In this document: piece after piece, positions 1 through 10,405 of the stretch
How the letters are laid out: each line of letters opens with the position of its first letter
Numbering within the stretch: the stretch's first letter is position 1
From: Desulfobacula sp.
GTDB taxonomy: Bacteria > Desulfobacterota > Desulfobacteria > Desulfobacterales > Desulfobacteraceae
DNA: 64,000 nt
Assembly (NCBI RefSeq): GCF_030611305.1
Contig: NZ_JAUWQB010000003.1
Span: 1 to 64,000 of the forward strand
Direction: 5' to 3'
The notes under the pieces: generated by a model
What the model saw: only the letters and a program-made list of their open reading frames with translations
What the model was told of the DNA's origin: nothing
The model's database searches: none
Made by a program: the position numbers and the translations under genes

Positions 1-235
1 GCAAACGATATGAGCAAAAAAAAATTGAAAAATTGGGTGAAATTTAATAGGGATATTATATTTCTGCTATATTTTGAATGGTTTCAACACCCTTTAATAT
101 AACCAACTGCGGAGCGGTTTAGTTCAATAAAGTACCAGAAGGAAATCAAAACTGTTTTCTGGTAAAAGTTGAAGACATAATACAAGTAATCTCAACTATT
201 GAATATTAGATTGTCTTTGCTTTTATTTTATACCT

Positions 236-1615
236 TTGGTAGCAAAGATAAAGCATCTCACAATCTGTAGTGGAGTCAATAACAAAGTGAATCAAAATAT
301 TGTTTATAAATATAGAGGTGGAGAAAAAAAATTGTTTGAAAGAGATCTTGACGCTCTCAACAAAAACTATTTTTGGGCACCGAATCATCTCGAATTAAAC
401 GATCCTTGTGAAACTGTAGTTTCAGATGAAATATTAAAAAATCAAGTTAATGCTGTACTAAAATTATCTCCCTCTAAAAAAATCGATACGAAGCATCTAT
501 ATTCGGCAATTGATAAAATGATGAAAAAAAGATCAGAGGTTGGGATTTACTCTTTATCATCGTCTTACAAACACGAGTTACTTTGGGCTCATTATGCTTA
601 TTCTCATAAAGGGTTTTGTATACAATATAACTTGGATTTACTAATCAAAAGAAACATATATCAGACACTCCATTTCGTCCCCGTAACATATAGAGATAAA
701 CCTCCAGATCTTACAGCTTTAGATATTTCAACAATAAAAAATGTTTTTAAAAAAATAGTTGGAACTAAGTCAACGCCTTGGAATTATGAAAAAGAGATTA
801 GAATTATAACAGATAAAATTGGAGAGAATGATTATGATTATTCTGCGGTGACAGGCATTTATTTTGGTCTCAGAATGCCCGACGAATATAAAGAAAAGAT
901 GATGAACTTGTTAAAAGGGCGTGGCATAAAATATTATCAAATGTTTTTAAAAGATAGATCTTATCAATTCATAGCCCAGCCGTTAACAGATAAATATAAA
1001 AAAATTCAACCGTATCTATATCAAATTTCGCAAGAAACAGAAAAAATAGAATATAAAATTTCAAAGAAAGAATATGCTCAATTTGCTAAAAAAGGAACTA
1101 TTGAGATACAATTAGAGCAGAAAATTACCGAAACCCAGCTCCAAAAAATAGCCTTAGATTTAAAAAACAAAATATTTCGGAAATCAAAAAGGGTATTCAT
1201 GTCATATTTTTTGCCTGAAATGATGAATGGTGAAACTTGGGCAACGACCCACTTTGAATCAGGCAATTATACTATTAGGATATTGGGATTTACTATTGAG
1301 CAAGAAATAGAATTACAAAACAACTTTGAAGGGGATACTCAAAATATAATCGGCCAATGGATTGACACTTCCCCACATGTTAATCATGGATTAACTCTTT
1401 TTGAAAAAGAAAATAATTTGTTTTTAGAAAGAAAATTCACAAATGGAAGCAGTTCAATTACTGAGATGAAATCTTCTGAAATTGATGGGTGGGTTCGGTA
1501 TGACGATATTGAAGATAATGCACACGGTGAGTATTTTACTGTTGATGGCGATGGTGTTCTTCACTATTTTTCATCCGAAGAAGAGTTTATGAGTTTAAAG
1601 CCCTATAAATCTTAG
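236..1615 (+). CDS. DUF2971-like protein with long C-terminal extension
   Basis: 459-aa ORF. N-terminal pattern YKYRGG...LNKNYFWAPNHLELNDPCE...SLSSSYKHELLWAHYAYSHKGFCIQYN is typical of DUF2971. ORF begins at a TTG; true start uncertain. Confidence 0.65.
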   Translation: MVAKIKHLTICSGVNNKVNQNIVYKYRGGEKKLFERDLDALNKNYFWAPNHLELNDPCETVVSDEILKNQVNAVLKLSPSKKIDTKHLYSAIDKMMKKRSEVGIYSLSSSYKHELLWAHYAYSHKGFCIQYNLDLLIKRNIYQTLHFVPVTYRDKPPDLTALDISTIKNVFKKIVGTKSTPWNYEKEIRIITDKIGENDYDYSAVTGIYFGLRMPDEYKEKMMNLLKGRGIKYYQMFLKDRSYQFIAQPLTDKYKKIQPYLYQISQETEKIEYKISKKEYAQFAKKGTIEIQLEQKITETQLQKIALDLKNKIFRKSKRVFMSYFLPEMMNGETWATTHFESGNYTIRILGFTIEQEIELQNNFEGDTQNIIGQWIDTSPHVNHGLTLFEKENNLFLERKFTNGSSSITEMKSSEIDGWVRYDDIEDNAHGEYFTVDGDGVLHYFSSEEEFMSLKPYKS

Positions 1616-1662
1616 TAGCTTTCTGCCAATTTCTTTCATAATTAAGTCAAAGGGTATCCTAA

Positions 1663-1839
1663 TTGGAATTGTCAGGAGACTTTCAAAATATCAACAATAC
1701 AATTTCTAATCTTGATTTTGTTTGTGATATCAGACAAGCCGAAAAGGAAAGCTTTAAAAGACGAGACTTCTGGTACGGTTCTGAGAGATTGATTAAGGGT
1801 GGGCAGCCATCAGAAAATATTAAAAAAAGTCTGGAATGA
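1663..1839 (+). CDS. small hypothetical protein (TTG start), overlaps next ORF by ATGA
   Basis: Hand translation gives (M)ELSGDFQNINNTISNLDFVCDIRQAEKESFKRRDFWYGSERLIKGGQPSENIKKSLE*. AAAGGG lies upstream and an ATGA overlap joins it to the 1836 ORF. Not in the ORF track (58 aa). Confidence 0.3.
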   Translation: MELSGDFQNINNTISNLDFVCDIRQAEKESFKRRDFWYGSERLIKGGQPSENIKKSLE

Positions 1840-2090
1840 TAATCGAAACCTCTGACGGCAGATCTATTAACACGGCAACAGACTTGGGGCCGGAAGAGCG
1901 GCATATCTTACAGAAATTAATGGCATGGGGCCCCATGGTTGAATCTTTGGACCAGTTCCGGGACATTAAGAAAAAGGGCCTGGCCAATGGATGGAACAAC
2001 TCGGGTCCTGTCCGTGAGAGCCGGGCCCTTTCACTGGTGGTCAAAGACCTTGAGGTTCAGATCCGCCAGAGGCTCAAACACCTGCCATGA
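1836..2090 (+). CDS. conserved-looking hypothetical protein (84 aa)
   Basis: ATG start in an ATGA overlap with the preceding small ORF; balanced amino acid composition. Confidence 0.4.
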   Translation: MIIETSDGRSINTATDLGPEERHILQKLMAWGPMVESLDQFRDIKKKGLANGWNNSGPVRESRALSLVVKDLEVQIRQRLKHLP

Positions 2091-2314
2091 CCGTTGACAC
2101 AAACCACTCAAGAATAATTATCCCAAGGAAAACTGCCATAAGCCTTCCAGGACATCAAGGATATCAATTCAATTCTTGATGAAGTTTTTTAAAGATCTGA
2201 GGGATCAAATCTATTACGTATTGACAGATCTTTTTGTTTTTATTACGATTTTTTTTGTTATAATTAATATTAGCTGTTTTGCCTGAAACCATTATTTTAT
2301 TTAGAGAGAATCTT

Positions 2315-4966
2315 ATGAGCGAACTTCTAAAAACCGTATTTTTTAATAAACACCAGGATCTTGATGCAAAAATTGTAGAATTCGGGGGCTGGGAAATGCC
2401 CATACAATATCCTGCCGGCATCATTAATGAACATATGACAACCCGTAAAAAAGCCGGCATCTTTGATGTTTCGCACATGGGAAGACTGTTTTTCAAAGGC
2501 AAAGACACACTGCCTTTTTTACAACACGTTTTGACCAACAATGCCATGGCCCTGGAATTAGGTGAAAGCCAGTATACACTGATCCAGAATGAAAACGGAG
2601 GGGCTATTGATGATGCGTATCTATACCGGTTTAAATCCGATGAGTATCTGCTTGTGGTCAATGCTTCAAACCGGAAGAAAGATGTGGCCCACTTTGAAAA
2701 GCATCTAAAGCTGTTTCAGGATATTGAAATGGTTGACAGAACCTTTGATATGGCCATGATTTCCTTGCAGGGCCCACTTTCCAAATCTATTATCGAAGAG
2801 ATTGTTACGGGAGGAGTTCTGCCAGAACCTGCCCGGAACTGTTTGAGCATTGTAGATATCAGCGGCGTTGAAACCTGCCTTGCCAGAACCGGCTACACAG
2901 GTGAACCCCTGGGATTTGAATTCTTTATAGAGAACGAACATGCCGTTTTTATCTGGAATCTCTTAATGGAAAAAGGGGCTGTGCCGATCGGGCTTGGTGC
3001 AAGAGACACTTTGAGGCTTGAAGCAGGTCTGCCCTTATACGGTCATGAATTGGGTGTGGATCATGATGGCAATGAAATCCCTCTATTTGCATCCAAATTA
3101 TCCAAATTTGCTGTCAGTTTCTCACCGCTTAAAGGGAATTTTATTGGAAAAGATGCTCTTTACCAACAATATTTTGCGTTTAAAAATATTATGGATCAGA
3201 AATTTGAAAATATTTCCCATTTGCCAAAAATAGTCATGCCCCTTGCCATCACCGGAAAAGGGATAGCACGAGAAGGATACAAGGTATTTTCAAAAGACAG
3301 ACACGTGGGATATATTACGTCCGGAACCATGATCCCGTATCAGGAACCTGAAGGAAGCGGGCTGAATTCTGAATTTAAAGAAGATCCTAAAAGAAGAGCC
3401 GTTTCCCTGGCTTTGGTTAACAGCAGTATTCTTGAAGGAGAAACCCTTGAAATACAAATCAGGAAAAAACGGTGTGAAAGTATTGTTGTTCCCTATCACA
3501 TGAGTTCGGAAGCACCGCCTTTTGTCAGGTCCATTCCCCATGATCAATTAAGATCTGTAAAACAGACAGGAGATGACGAAAACTATCCTAAACTTGCGCG
3601 GCAACTGGTATCAAAAGCGTTAAACAATCATACCTGGCGTCAGAAAGAGTGCATCAACCTGATCCCGTCGGAAATGAGCCAATCGTACCTGTCAAGACTC
3701 TTATCCATCAGCGACCCTGTAAACCGGTATGCAGAACATAAAGAGATTAAGGCCTTCTTTGGAGAAGATGTTTTTTATTACCAGGGAACCGAATTTATCC
3801 GGGAGGTTGAACATCTTATAAACAGGGAATTCCAGACTTTCTTGGGATGCCAAAATATCGAATCAAGGGTCATTTCCGGTCAAATGGCCAATACAGCTTT
3901 TTTCAGTGCGCTTGTGGATTTTCTCAACCGGACTGACAGGAAAAATGAGCAGAGAAGAATCCGTAAAATCATAAACAACCATATTATTAAGGGGGGGCAC
4001 TTAAGTGCACAACCCATGGGAGCGCTTCGTGATTTTGTGGCAAGAGATCCCAAGACAGAAAAACCAGCCGTTATTAATTTTCCGGTATTAAAAGACAACC
4101 CTTATAAAATTGATATTCAAGCCTGTAAGGCCATCATTAAAGAGCACCGGCCCGAGCTGGTCATTCTTGGCAAAAGCATGATTCTCCACAAAGAACCGGT
4201 AGCCGAAATCCGTAAACTGGTGGATGAATTTTCCCCGAGTTGTCTCGTGATGTATGACATGGCCCATGTATTGGGACTCTATGGTCCACATTTCCAGGAG
4301 CCGTTAAAAGAAGGCGCTCATATCGTAACAGGGTCTACCCATAAAACCTATTTCGGTACCCAGCGCGGGGTTATTGCATCTGATTTCAATGAAGAGGACC
4401 TGGAATATGGGCTCTGGGAAGCAATCCAGAGAAGAACGTTTCCGGGAAGCGTCAGCAACCATCACCTGGGTACCATGACAGGTCTATTATTTTCCGCCTA
4501 TGAAATGAATCATTTTAAGGAAGACTATCAGAAAGCCGTCATTTCAAATGCCAAAGCTTTTGCCGGGGCATTAAAGGAACAAGGCCTGGATGTGGCGGGT
4601 GATCCTGATATCTCTTTTACCGACACCCACCAGGTAATTCTGAATGTCGGCTATGGGAAAGGGGCAAAAATAGCCAAAGACCTTGAAGAAAATAATATCA
4701 TTGTCAACTATCAGGCAACTCCTGTTGAAGAAGGTTTTACGGCATCAGGAGCGCTTCGGATGGGGGTGTCTGAAATGACACGGTTTGGCATGAAAGAAAA
4801 AGACTTTGAAGTGCTTGCGATGTTAATGGCAGATCTCATTAAAAACAGATCTATCATAAAAGATGAAATCATAAAATTCAGGGAAACATTTGTTGATATG
4901 CAATTTTGTTTCAAAGAATCAGAGGTTCAGGATGAGATGACATCTTTGTTGGGTTCTTTTAAATAA
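2315..4966 (+). CDS. fusion protein: aminomethyltransferase (GcvT) + serine hydroxymethyltransferase-like domain
   Basis: ATG at 2315 preceded by AGAGAGAA. N-terminal half has GcvT motifs (GWEMPIQYPAGIINEH, FDVSHMGRL, ARTGYTGEPLGFEF, GLGARDTLRLEAGLPLYG). C-terminal half has SHMT-like motifs (ECINLIPSEM, NRYAEH, GHLSAQPMG, YDMAHVLGL, GSTHKTYFGTQRGVI). Confidence 0.88.
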   Translation: MSELLKTVFFNKHQDLDAKIVEFGGWEMPIQYPAGIINEHMTTRKKAGIFDVSHMGRLFFKGKDTLPFLQHVLTNNAMALELGESQYTLIQNENGGAIDDAYLYRFKSDEYLLVVNASNRKKDVAHFEKHLKLFQDIEMVDRTFDMAMISLQGPLSKSIIEEIVTGGVLPEPARNCLSIVDISGVETCLARTGYTGEPLGFEFFIENEHAVFIWNLLMEKGAVPIGLGARDTLRLEAGLPLYGHELGVDHDGNEIPLFASKLSKFAVSFSPLKGNFIGKDALYQQYFAFKNIMDQKFENISHLPKIVMPLAITGKGIAREGYKVFSKDRHVGYITSGTMIPYQEPEGSGLNSEFKEDPKRRAVSLALVNSSILEGETLEIQIRKKRCESIVVPYHMSSEAPPFVRSIPHDQLRSVKQTGDDENYPKLARQLVSKALNNHTWRQKECINLIPSEMSQSYLSRLLSISDPVNRYAEHKEIKAFFGEDVFYYQGTEFIREVEHLINREFQTFLGCQNIESRVISGQMANTAFFSALVDFLNRTDRKNEQRRIRKIINNHIIKGGHLSAQPMGALRDFVARDPKTEKPAVINFPVLKDNPYKIDIQACKAIIKEHRPELVILGKSMILHKEPVAEIRKLVDEFSPSCLVMYDMAHVLGLYGPHFQEPLKEGAHIVTGSTHKTYFGTQRGVIASDFNEEDLEYGLWEAIQRRTFPGSVSNHHLGTMTGLLFSAYEMNHFKEDYQKAVISNAKAFAGALKEQGLDVAGDPDISFTDTHQVILNVGYGKGAKIAKDLEENNIIVNYQATPVEEGFTASGALRMGVSEMTRFGMKEKDFEVLAMLMADLIKNRSIIKDEIIKFRETFVDMQFCFKESEVQDEMTSLLGSFK

Positions 4967-5560
4967 CTATTTCCCAAGTGTATGACAAATCTCCACGGCA
5001 AGGGCATAGATAATATCTAACGGCAAATGCTGTTCTATTGTCCTGTCAAACAAAAGTCTTGCTTCGCTTGGGAAATCCTCATCACCCTGCCAGTACAATA
5101 CGGCAACCGGGATAGTCGGTGTAATCTGAAATAAAAAGGAGGCATCTGCCAATTCAATGGGAATTCCGCCTGATTTTTCACTTTCTTTTTTAAAAAGATC
5201 TATATTATCCCCAAACCGGCCTGTAATCAAATCCGCAGGAATGGTATGCGGGCCTCTGAAAAACGCAGCCCCTCCCGGGATATCTTTTTCAGACACCCAG
5301 ACCCCTGAAGGAGGTATGTTCTTTGATTTCATCAGATAATACAAAATAAATAAATACAAACAATTATGATGGGTTTTTAACCCTGGCCCTTCAGGTCGGA
5401 CTTCATATTTATTTAAATCAACACAATACTTGTGCCCCCATATATTTACAAAATATTGCTCCCCGGTTTTATCAAATCTACAGCCAGTTCTTGAAACAAC
5501 CTCTTCAGGATCACAGGATTTAAGGTCCAAAAAATTAGTTCTATCGATATCTTCACTCAT
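4967..5560 (-). CDS. DUF3786 domain-containing protein
   Basis: 197-aa ORF; pattern GGAAFFRGPHTIPADLITGRFGDN resembles the DUF3786 family of anaerobes. Confidence 0.6.
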   Translation of the reverse strand: MSEDIDRTNFLDLKSCDPEEVVSRTGCRFDKTGEQYFVNIWGHKYCVDLNKYEVRPEGPGLKTHHNCLYLFILYYLMKSKNIPPSGVWVSEKDIPGGAAFFRGPHTIPADLITGRFGDNIDLFKKESEKSGGIPIELADASFLFQITPTIPVAVLYWQGDEDFPSEARLLFDRTIEQHLPLDIIYALAVEICHTLGK

Positions 5561-5637
5561 ATCATCCCCTTATCAAAACAACACGCCTCACCCTTATTTC
5601 AAGTCCTTTAAAATAAAAACTCCCATATCCATAGTTT

Positions 5638-6090
5638 TTAAGATTGTTTCCCAGTCATTTCATCAATGACAACTTTTATTACAAGCGTTTTTTCAAGCGT
5701 ATCATCAGGATATTCAAATGTCCTGTCTGAATACTGTGACATAATAATATTTAATGCTTTTTTCTTTTCATTTGAATCTTCCAGCAATTGAGCCTTGCCT
5801 GATCCAATCACACTTTTATATTCAACTCCCCAGTCGCAGGCCAGCTTCGCCTTTTTAAGCCGAATAAGCTGATCAACCTCAAAACAGACATTGGGATTTT
5901 TTTTAATCAAATCAATCTTCCGCCCCTCCTTTGCACTGTGAAAAAAAAGGCATGCATCACGGTATCCAAAATTCATCGGAACCATATAGGGTTTATCACC
6001 ATCCACCATTGCCAGGCGACAGACATTGCTTTCCTGTAAAATTTTTTCAATCTCTTTTGAGTCTGTAATTGCTTTTTCTTTTCTTCTCAT
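5638..6090 (-). CDS. pyridoxamine 5'-phosphate oxidase-like flavin-binding protein
   Basis: CRLAMVDGDKPYMVPMNFGYRDACLFFHSAKEGRKIDLI is the NimA/PPOX-like pattern; ATGA overlap with the upstream gene. Confidence 0.75.
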   Translation of the reverse strand: MRRKEKAITDSKEIEKILQESNVCRLAMVDGDKPYMVPMNFGYRDACLFFHSAKEGRKIDLIKKNPNVCFEVDQLIRLKKAKLACDWGVEYKSVIGSGKAQLLEDSNEKKKALNIIMSQYSDRTFEYPDDTLEKTLVIKVVIDEMTGKQS

Positions 6091-6995
6091 TCCAGTGCTT
6101 CCTTGAATAATTTAAATTCTGATTCTGATATACCCTTCACCCCTATGGGGCGCTCTGTTTCATCATGGCAGTCTGAGCCGCCGGTTTTTAATAGATGATA
6201 TTTTTTAGCCCAGGATGCCATCAAAACCTGGTGCTCTTTCGTATGACCGGGATAATAGACTTCCAGTCCATGAATACCCGCTTCAATAAATTCCGGCAAA
6301 ATTCTTTGAACAATTTCCAGGGGGGGCAGAACTTCTTTATAATGCCCTTTACCCGGGAAAGACCCGGCTGCCGGATGGGCCAGGACTGCAACAATCTTAT
6401 TTTCCCGGATAAAATCAATCACCGCTTCTAATTTTATCCCCGAAGGAAGGTAAGCCGGACTGTCATTTCCAATAATTGAATTGACGGTATCGGCATCGGT
6501 AATTCCAAAGCATTCCTTCAATGCAATGGCAAAGTGACGTCTTGTGGCATTATCACTTAATGCGGCAATATCTTCCAATTCTAAATTTCTTTTTAATAAA
6601 GCTGTTTTTCCTTCCGGTCCGAAAAATTTATTGATTTTATCAACCCTTGCCCTTACAAGTTTTTCTCCCCTTCCCCGTGCCAGAATATTCTGAAATCCTT
6701 TTATAAATTGATTGTCCAAAAGTCTGCCTACCGGAAAATAACATAAGAGATGCAGTGTTCCTGTAAAGTATGACCGTTTAAACCGAATAGAGACTTCAAC
6801 ACCACAAATTACCTCAATATTATATTTTTTTCCTGCTGCCACTGCATTTTTCAACCCTTCCAGCGTATCATGATCCGTGATCCCAATTGCCTTTATTCCA
6901 AGGGCTTTTGCCTGTTCAACCATCTGATCGGGCGTAAAATCTCCATCAGATGCTGTGGTATGATTGTGTAAATCCGCAAATATTTTTTGAGTCAT
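6087..6995 (-). CDS. PHP domain phosphoesterase
   Basis: DLHNHTTASDGDFTPDQMVEQA, ITDHDTLEGL, AVLAHPAA and GGSDCH motifs. Confidence 0.88.
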   Translation of the reverse strand: MTQKIFADLHNHTTASDGDFTPDQMVEQAKALGIKAIGITDHDTLEGLKNAVAAGKKYNIEVICGVEVSIRFKRSYFTGTLHLLCYFPVGRLLDNQFIKGFQNILARGRGEKLVRARVDKINKFFGPEGKTALLKRNLELEDIAALSDNATRRHFAIALKECFGITDADTVNSIIGNDSPAYLPSGIKLEAVIDFIRENKIVAVLAHPAAGSFPGKGHYKEVLPPLEIVQRILPEFIEAGIHGLEVYYPGHTKEHQVLMASWAKKYHLLKTGGSDCHDETERPIGVKGISESEFKLFKEALE

Positions 6996-7159
6996 CTGTT
7001 TCCTTTAACCGGCCAGGCACCAGTAATTTATTCATGTACCTGATTTTTATACCGGTTATCATAAAAACACAATCTAACTTTTTTTGAAAAAAAATAAGAT
7101 ATATTTAATTTTTATAAATTTAATGGTAGAAAAGAGAAAGCTCTTTTAATAACGTTAAT

Positions 7160-9136
7160 TTGGAGATGATAATTAAAATGCTTAAAACCGGTAATGATAT
7201 AGATATTATTAATGAACTTGGAAAAGTGGATTCCGAAGAGAGTGCCAAAGCCGTATTTAAACAATATATGGATGATGAGCAATTGACCCGGATTTTAAAA
7301 ATCAAACACCCCGAAGTCTTAAAAAGAATTGCCGATTCAATTGTTCTTTGCAATCCTTCTTCTGTTTTTGTCAATACGGGATCATTCGAAGACAGGGAAT
7401 TTATCAAAAATCTTGCCCTTGAAAAAAAGGAGGAAAGCTCTCTTGCCATGGAAGGGCATACCATTCATTATGACCTGGCCTCCGAACAAGGCAGAATCGT
7501 TGACAGAACCTATTATATCGCAAACCCGGAAGATCATGTCAGTTCTCTTGCCAACCGGATGGACAGACCGACTGCCCTTGAACAAGTCAAATCCAATATG
7601 ACGGATATCATGAAAGATTTGACCATGATTATTGGATTTTACATAAGAGGTCCTGTCGGGTCTCCCGTATCAAATCCGGCTTTGGAAATCACAAGTTCCA
7701 CCTATGTTGCCCATAGTGCGGAACTGCTTTACAGGAATGCCTATGCTGATTTTGATAAAGAAGTAGAAACCCTTGGTCATTTCTTTACAAATGTTCACAG
7801 TGAAGGCCTGAACAGAACCCAGGATCTGCCCGATGCAAGGGTTTTCATGGATCGAAAATTCAAGACCACCTATAGCTGGAAATGTACCTATGCCGGCAAC
7901 ACCCTGCTGCTTAAGAAAGGAAATCATCGATTTGCCGTGGATAAGGCTGTTTATGAGAATCTGGGGCAAGAATTGTCCGAGCACATGTTTATCACTGGAA
8001 TTCATGGGCCGAATGATCGTATGACCTGGATTGCAGGTGCCGCTCCCAGCGGATGCGGGAAAACAACCACTGCCATGGCAGGAAATGTATTTATTGGTGA
8101 TGATCTTGCCCAGATGTGGATCGCAGATGACGGCAGTATCCGGTCCATCAATCCGGAATGCGGAATTTTCGGCATTGTTGAAGATGTCAATCTTGAGGGT
8201 GATCCGCTGCTGATGAAAGTGTTAAGGCAGCCCGGATGCGAAGTAATATGGTCCAATGTACTCATTGATGGAAACAAGGTACCCCATTGGGTGGGAAACA
8301 ATGAAGACCATCCGGACAAAGGCTTCAATTTTCAGGGTGACTGGCATAAAGGAAAAACCGATGAAAACGGCAAAGCCATCCCCTTATCCCATTCCAATTC
8401 GCGTTGCACATTAAGGTCTGATTCACTTGACAATTACTCTGGGGAAGCAGAAAATCCCGAAGGTGCCCTGACAAGAATATTTACATACAGTGGAAGGGAT
8501 GCCGACACCATGCCGCCGGTCTGGGCGGCCAAAAGTTCCGATGCCGGGGTTGTCATTGGGGCCTGCATTGTTTCAGCAGCCACTGCCACTGAAGTCGGTG
8601 TAACAGGTGTTAAAAGAGCACCCTGGGCCAATGCACCCTTCATCCCGGGCTCCTTGGGGGATTACATGGATGCCCAGTTCAAATTCTTTGGAAATGATAA
8701 GATAAAAGAAGAATACAAGCCTGTGATGGCAGGTCTTAATTACTTTCTGACGGACAAGGCCCGTGGCGGGGATTCTTCTAAGCTTCTGGGAGAAAAAAGA
8801 GATGTAAAGGTGTGGCTTTCCTGGCTTGAACGATATGCCCACAATGAAATTGAATATATCTCAACACCCATTGGGAATCTTCCCAAATATGATGATCTGA
8901 AATCATTGTTTAAACAAATTATAGATAAAGAATATACAAAAGAGCTTTATACAAAACAATTTTCCCTATATATGGATCATATTATCAAAAGGGTTGAACT
9001 CCAGCAGGAAGCATATTCTAAAGAAGAAGAAATCCCCCAGATCCTGTTTGATATATTGGCCGAACAGAAAAAGGAGCTGTCAGCACTAAAGGATGCTCAT
9101 GGCAGCATTATTTTACCGGATGTATTTATGGCATAG
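7160..9136 (+). CDS. pckG: phosphoenolpyruvate carboxykinase (GTP)
   Basis: P-loop GAAPSGCGKTTTAMAG, GDDLAQMWIADDGSIRSINPECGIFGI, PGSLGDYM and related motifs. Track start is TTG; ATG at 7166 or 7178 is possible. Confidence 0.8.
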   Translation: MEMIIKMLKTGNDIDIINELGKVDSEESAKAVFKQYMDDEQLTRILKIKHPEVLKRIADSIVLCNPSSVFVNTGSFEDREFIKNLALEKKEESSLAMEGHTIHYDLASEQGRIVDRTYYIANPEDHVSSLANRMDRPTALEQVKSNMTDIMKDLTMIIGFYIRGPVGSPVSNPALEITSSTYVAHSAELLYRNAYADFDKEVETLGHFFTNVHSEGLNRTQDLPDARVFMDRKFKTTYSWKCTYAGNTLLLKKGNHRFAVDKAVYENLGQELSEHMFITGIHGPNDRMTWIAGAAPSGCGKTTTAMAGNVFIGDDLAQMWIADDGSIRSINPECGIFGIVEDVNLEGDPLLMKVLRQPGCEVIWSNVLIDGNKVPHWVGNNEDHPDKGFNFQGDWHKGKTDENGKAIPLSHSNSRCTLRSDSLDNYSGEAENPEGALTRIFTYSGRDADTMPPVWAAKSSDAGVVIGACIVSAATATEVGVTGVKRAPWANAPFIPGSLGDYMDAQFKFFGNDKIKEEYKPVMAGLNYFLTDKARGGDSSKLLGEKRDVKVWLSWLERYAHNEIEYISTPIGNLPKYDDLKSLFKQIIDKEYTKELYTKQFSLYMDHIIKRVELQQEAYSKEEEIPQILFDILAEQKKELSALKDAHGSIILPDVFMA

Positions 9137-9145
9137 AGAAACCCC

Positions 9146-10405
9146 ATGAGTAAAATATCATGTATTGAACTGTATCATGTCAGAATCCCCCTGGATAAAC
9201 CCTTTTATCCAAGCTGGATTCCCGGATATCCGGCCATGGACAACCGGTTTGACCTTGTAAAAATCACCACCGAGGATGGGATACAAGGATATTCTGCAGG
9301 CCCTGCCATTGCTTCGGAAAGGTTGGGGCTTGGCAATTTGATTGCTCCCTATCTTCTGGGCCATGATGCCACTAATATCGATTTAATGCTTCAACGGCTC
9401 CGGGAAGTCAGCTATCTCGGTGTCCGGGCAAACTGGATTGAACCGGCATTCTGGGATATCAAGGGAAAACTTGAAGACAAACCCGTATACAAACTTTTGG
9501 GTGGCCATCGGGAATCTGTCGAACTCTATGCTTCCACCGGCGAAATCAAAGATAAAGACTCAAGGGTTTTTGAGGCCCGGAAAAGATACGAAGAAGGCTT
9601 TAAAACCATAAAAATCCGTGTCCATGAATTTGATGTTGAAAAAGACATCAGCCATGTCAAGGCAGTTGTGGAGGCTGTGGGTGACAAGATGACCATTGGG
9701 GTGGATGCCAACCAGGGATGGCGGGTGACCATTATCAATGATGCCCCGTTATGGGACCTTGAACGCGCCAAATATTTTGCCGATGCCTGTGCAGACATGA
9801 ATATTGCCTGGCTTGAAGAACCCCTTCCCATGGATGATTACGAAAGCCTTTCCCAGTTGACAAAATACAGCAGAATTCCCATTGCAGGCGGTGAAATCCA
9901 CACCAATGGGAAGAGTGAACTCAAATTCATGATTGAAAAAAAATGTTATGACATTTTTCAGCCGGATGCCATTATGACCGGTGGTATTCAACATGCACTT
10001 GAAGTGGCAGACCATTGCAGAAAACATGGTTTAAAATTTACACCCCATACCTGGACAAACGGTATCGGGTTTGCTGTCAATCTTAATGTTCTGCTGGCAA
10101 GCGGGTTCAACGGCACCAAACCTTTGGAATACCCCATTAACCCGCCTTCATGGACCATAGAAAAGCGGGACGGGATCTTGAAAAAACCTTTTATGCACGA
10201 TAAAGGTATTCTTCACCCAACCTATGCACCCGGGCTTGGATTTGAAATTGATTTGGACAAGCTTTCCAAATATGGCAAAAAATTCTTCAGCATGAATAAA
10301 AGAAAACTCATGTTTTACACCATAAAGGACAAAGGCTTACTCACTGCGCTGAAACTCAATTCAAACAAAAAAAAGTATGGGGTGGATGCCCGGAAAAAAG
10401 ATTAA
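9146..10405 (+). CDS. mandelate racemase/muconate lactonizing enzyme family protein
   Basis: Enolase-superfamily motifs: KIRVHEFDVEKDI, GVDANQGW, WLEEPLPMDDY, GGEIHT, DIFQPDAIMTGGI. Confidence 0.85.
   Translation: MSKISCIELYHVRIPLDKPFYPSWIPGYPAMDNRFDLVKITTEDGIQGYSAGPAIASERLGLGNLIAPYLLGHDATNIDLMLQRLREVSYLGVRANWIEPAFWDIKGKLEDKPVYKLLGGHRESVELYASTGEIKDKDSRVFEARKRYEEGFKTIKIRVHEFDVEKDISHVKAVVEAVGDKMTIGVDANQGWRVTIINDAPLWDLERAKYFADACADMNIAWLEEPLPMDDYESLSQLTKYSRIPIAGGEIHTNGKSELKFMIEKKCYDIFQPDAIMTGGIQHALEVADHCRKHGLKFTPHTWTNGIGFAVNLNVLLASGFNGTKPLEYPINPPSWTIEKRDGILKKPFMHDKGILHPTYAPGLGFEIDLDKLSKYGKKFFSMNKRKLMFYTIKDKGLLTALKLNSNKKKYGVDARKKD

Noticed and set aside
1-235. Possible coding remnant upstream of the DUF2971 gene (ANDMSKKKLKNWVKFNRDIIFLLYFEWFQHPLI*)
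   Set aside because: Cut by the window edge and too short to support; the sequence is AT-rich and could be plain promoter region.
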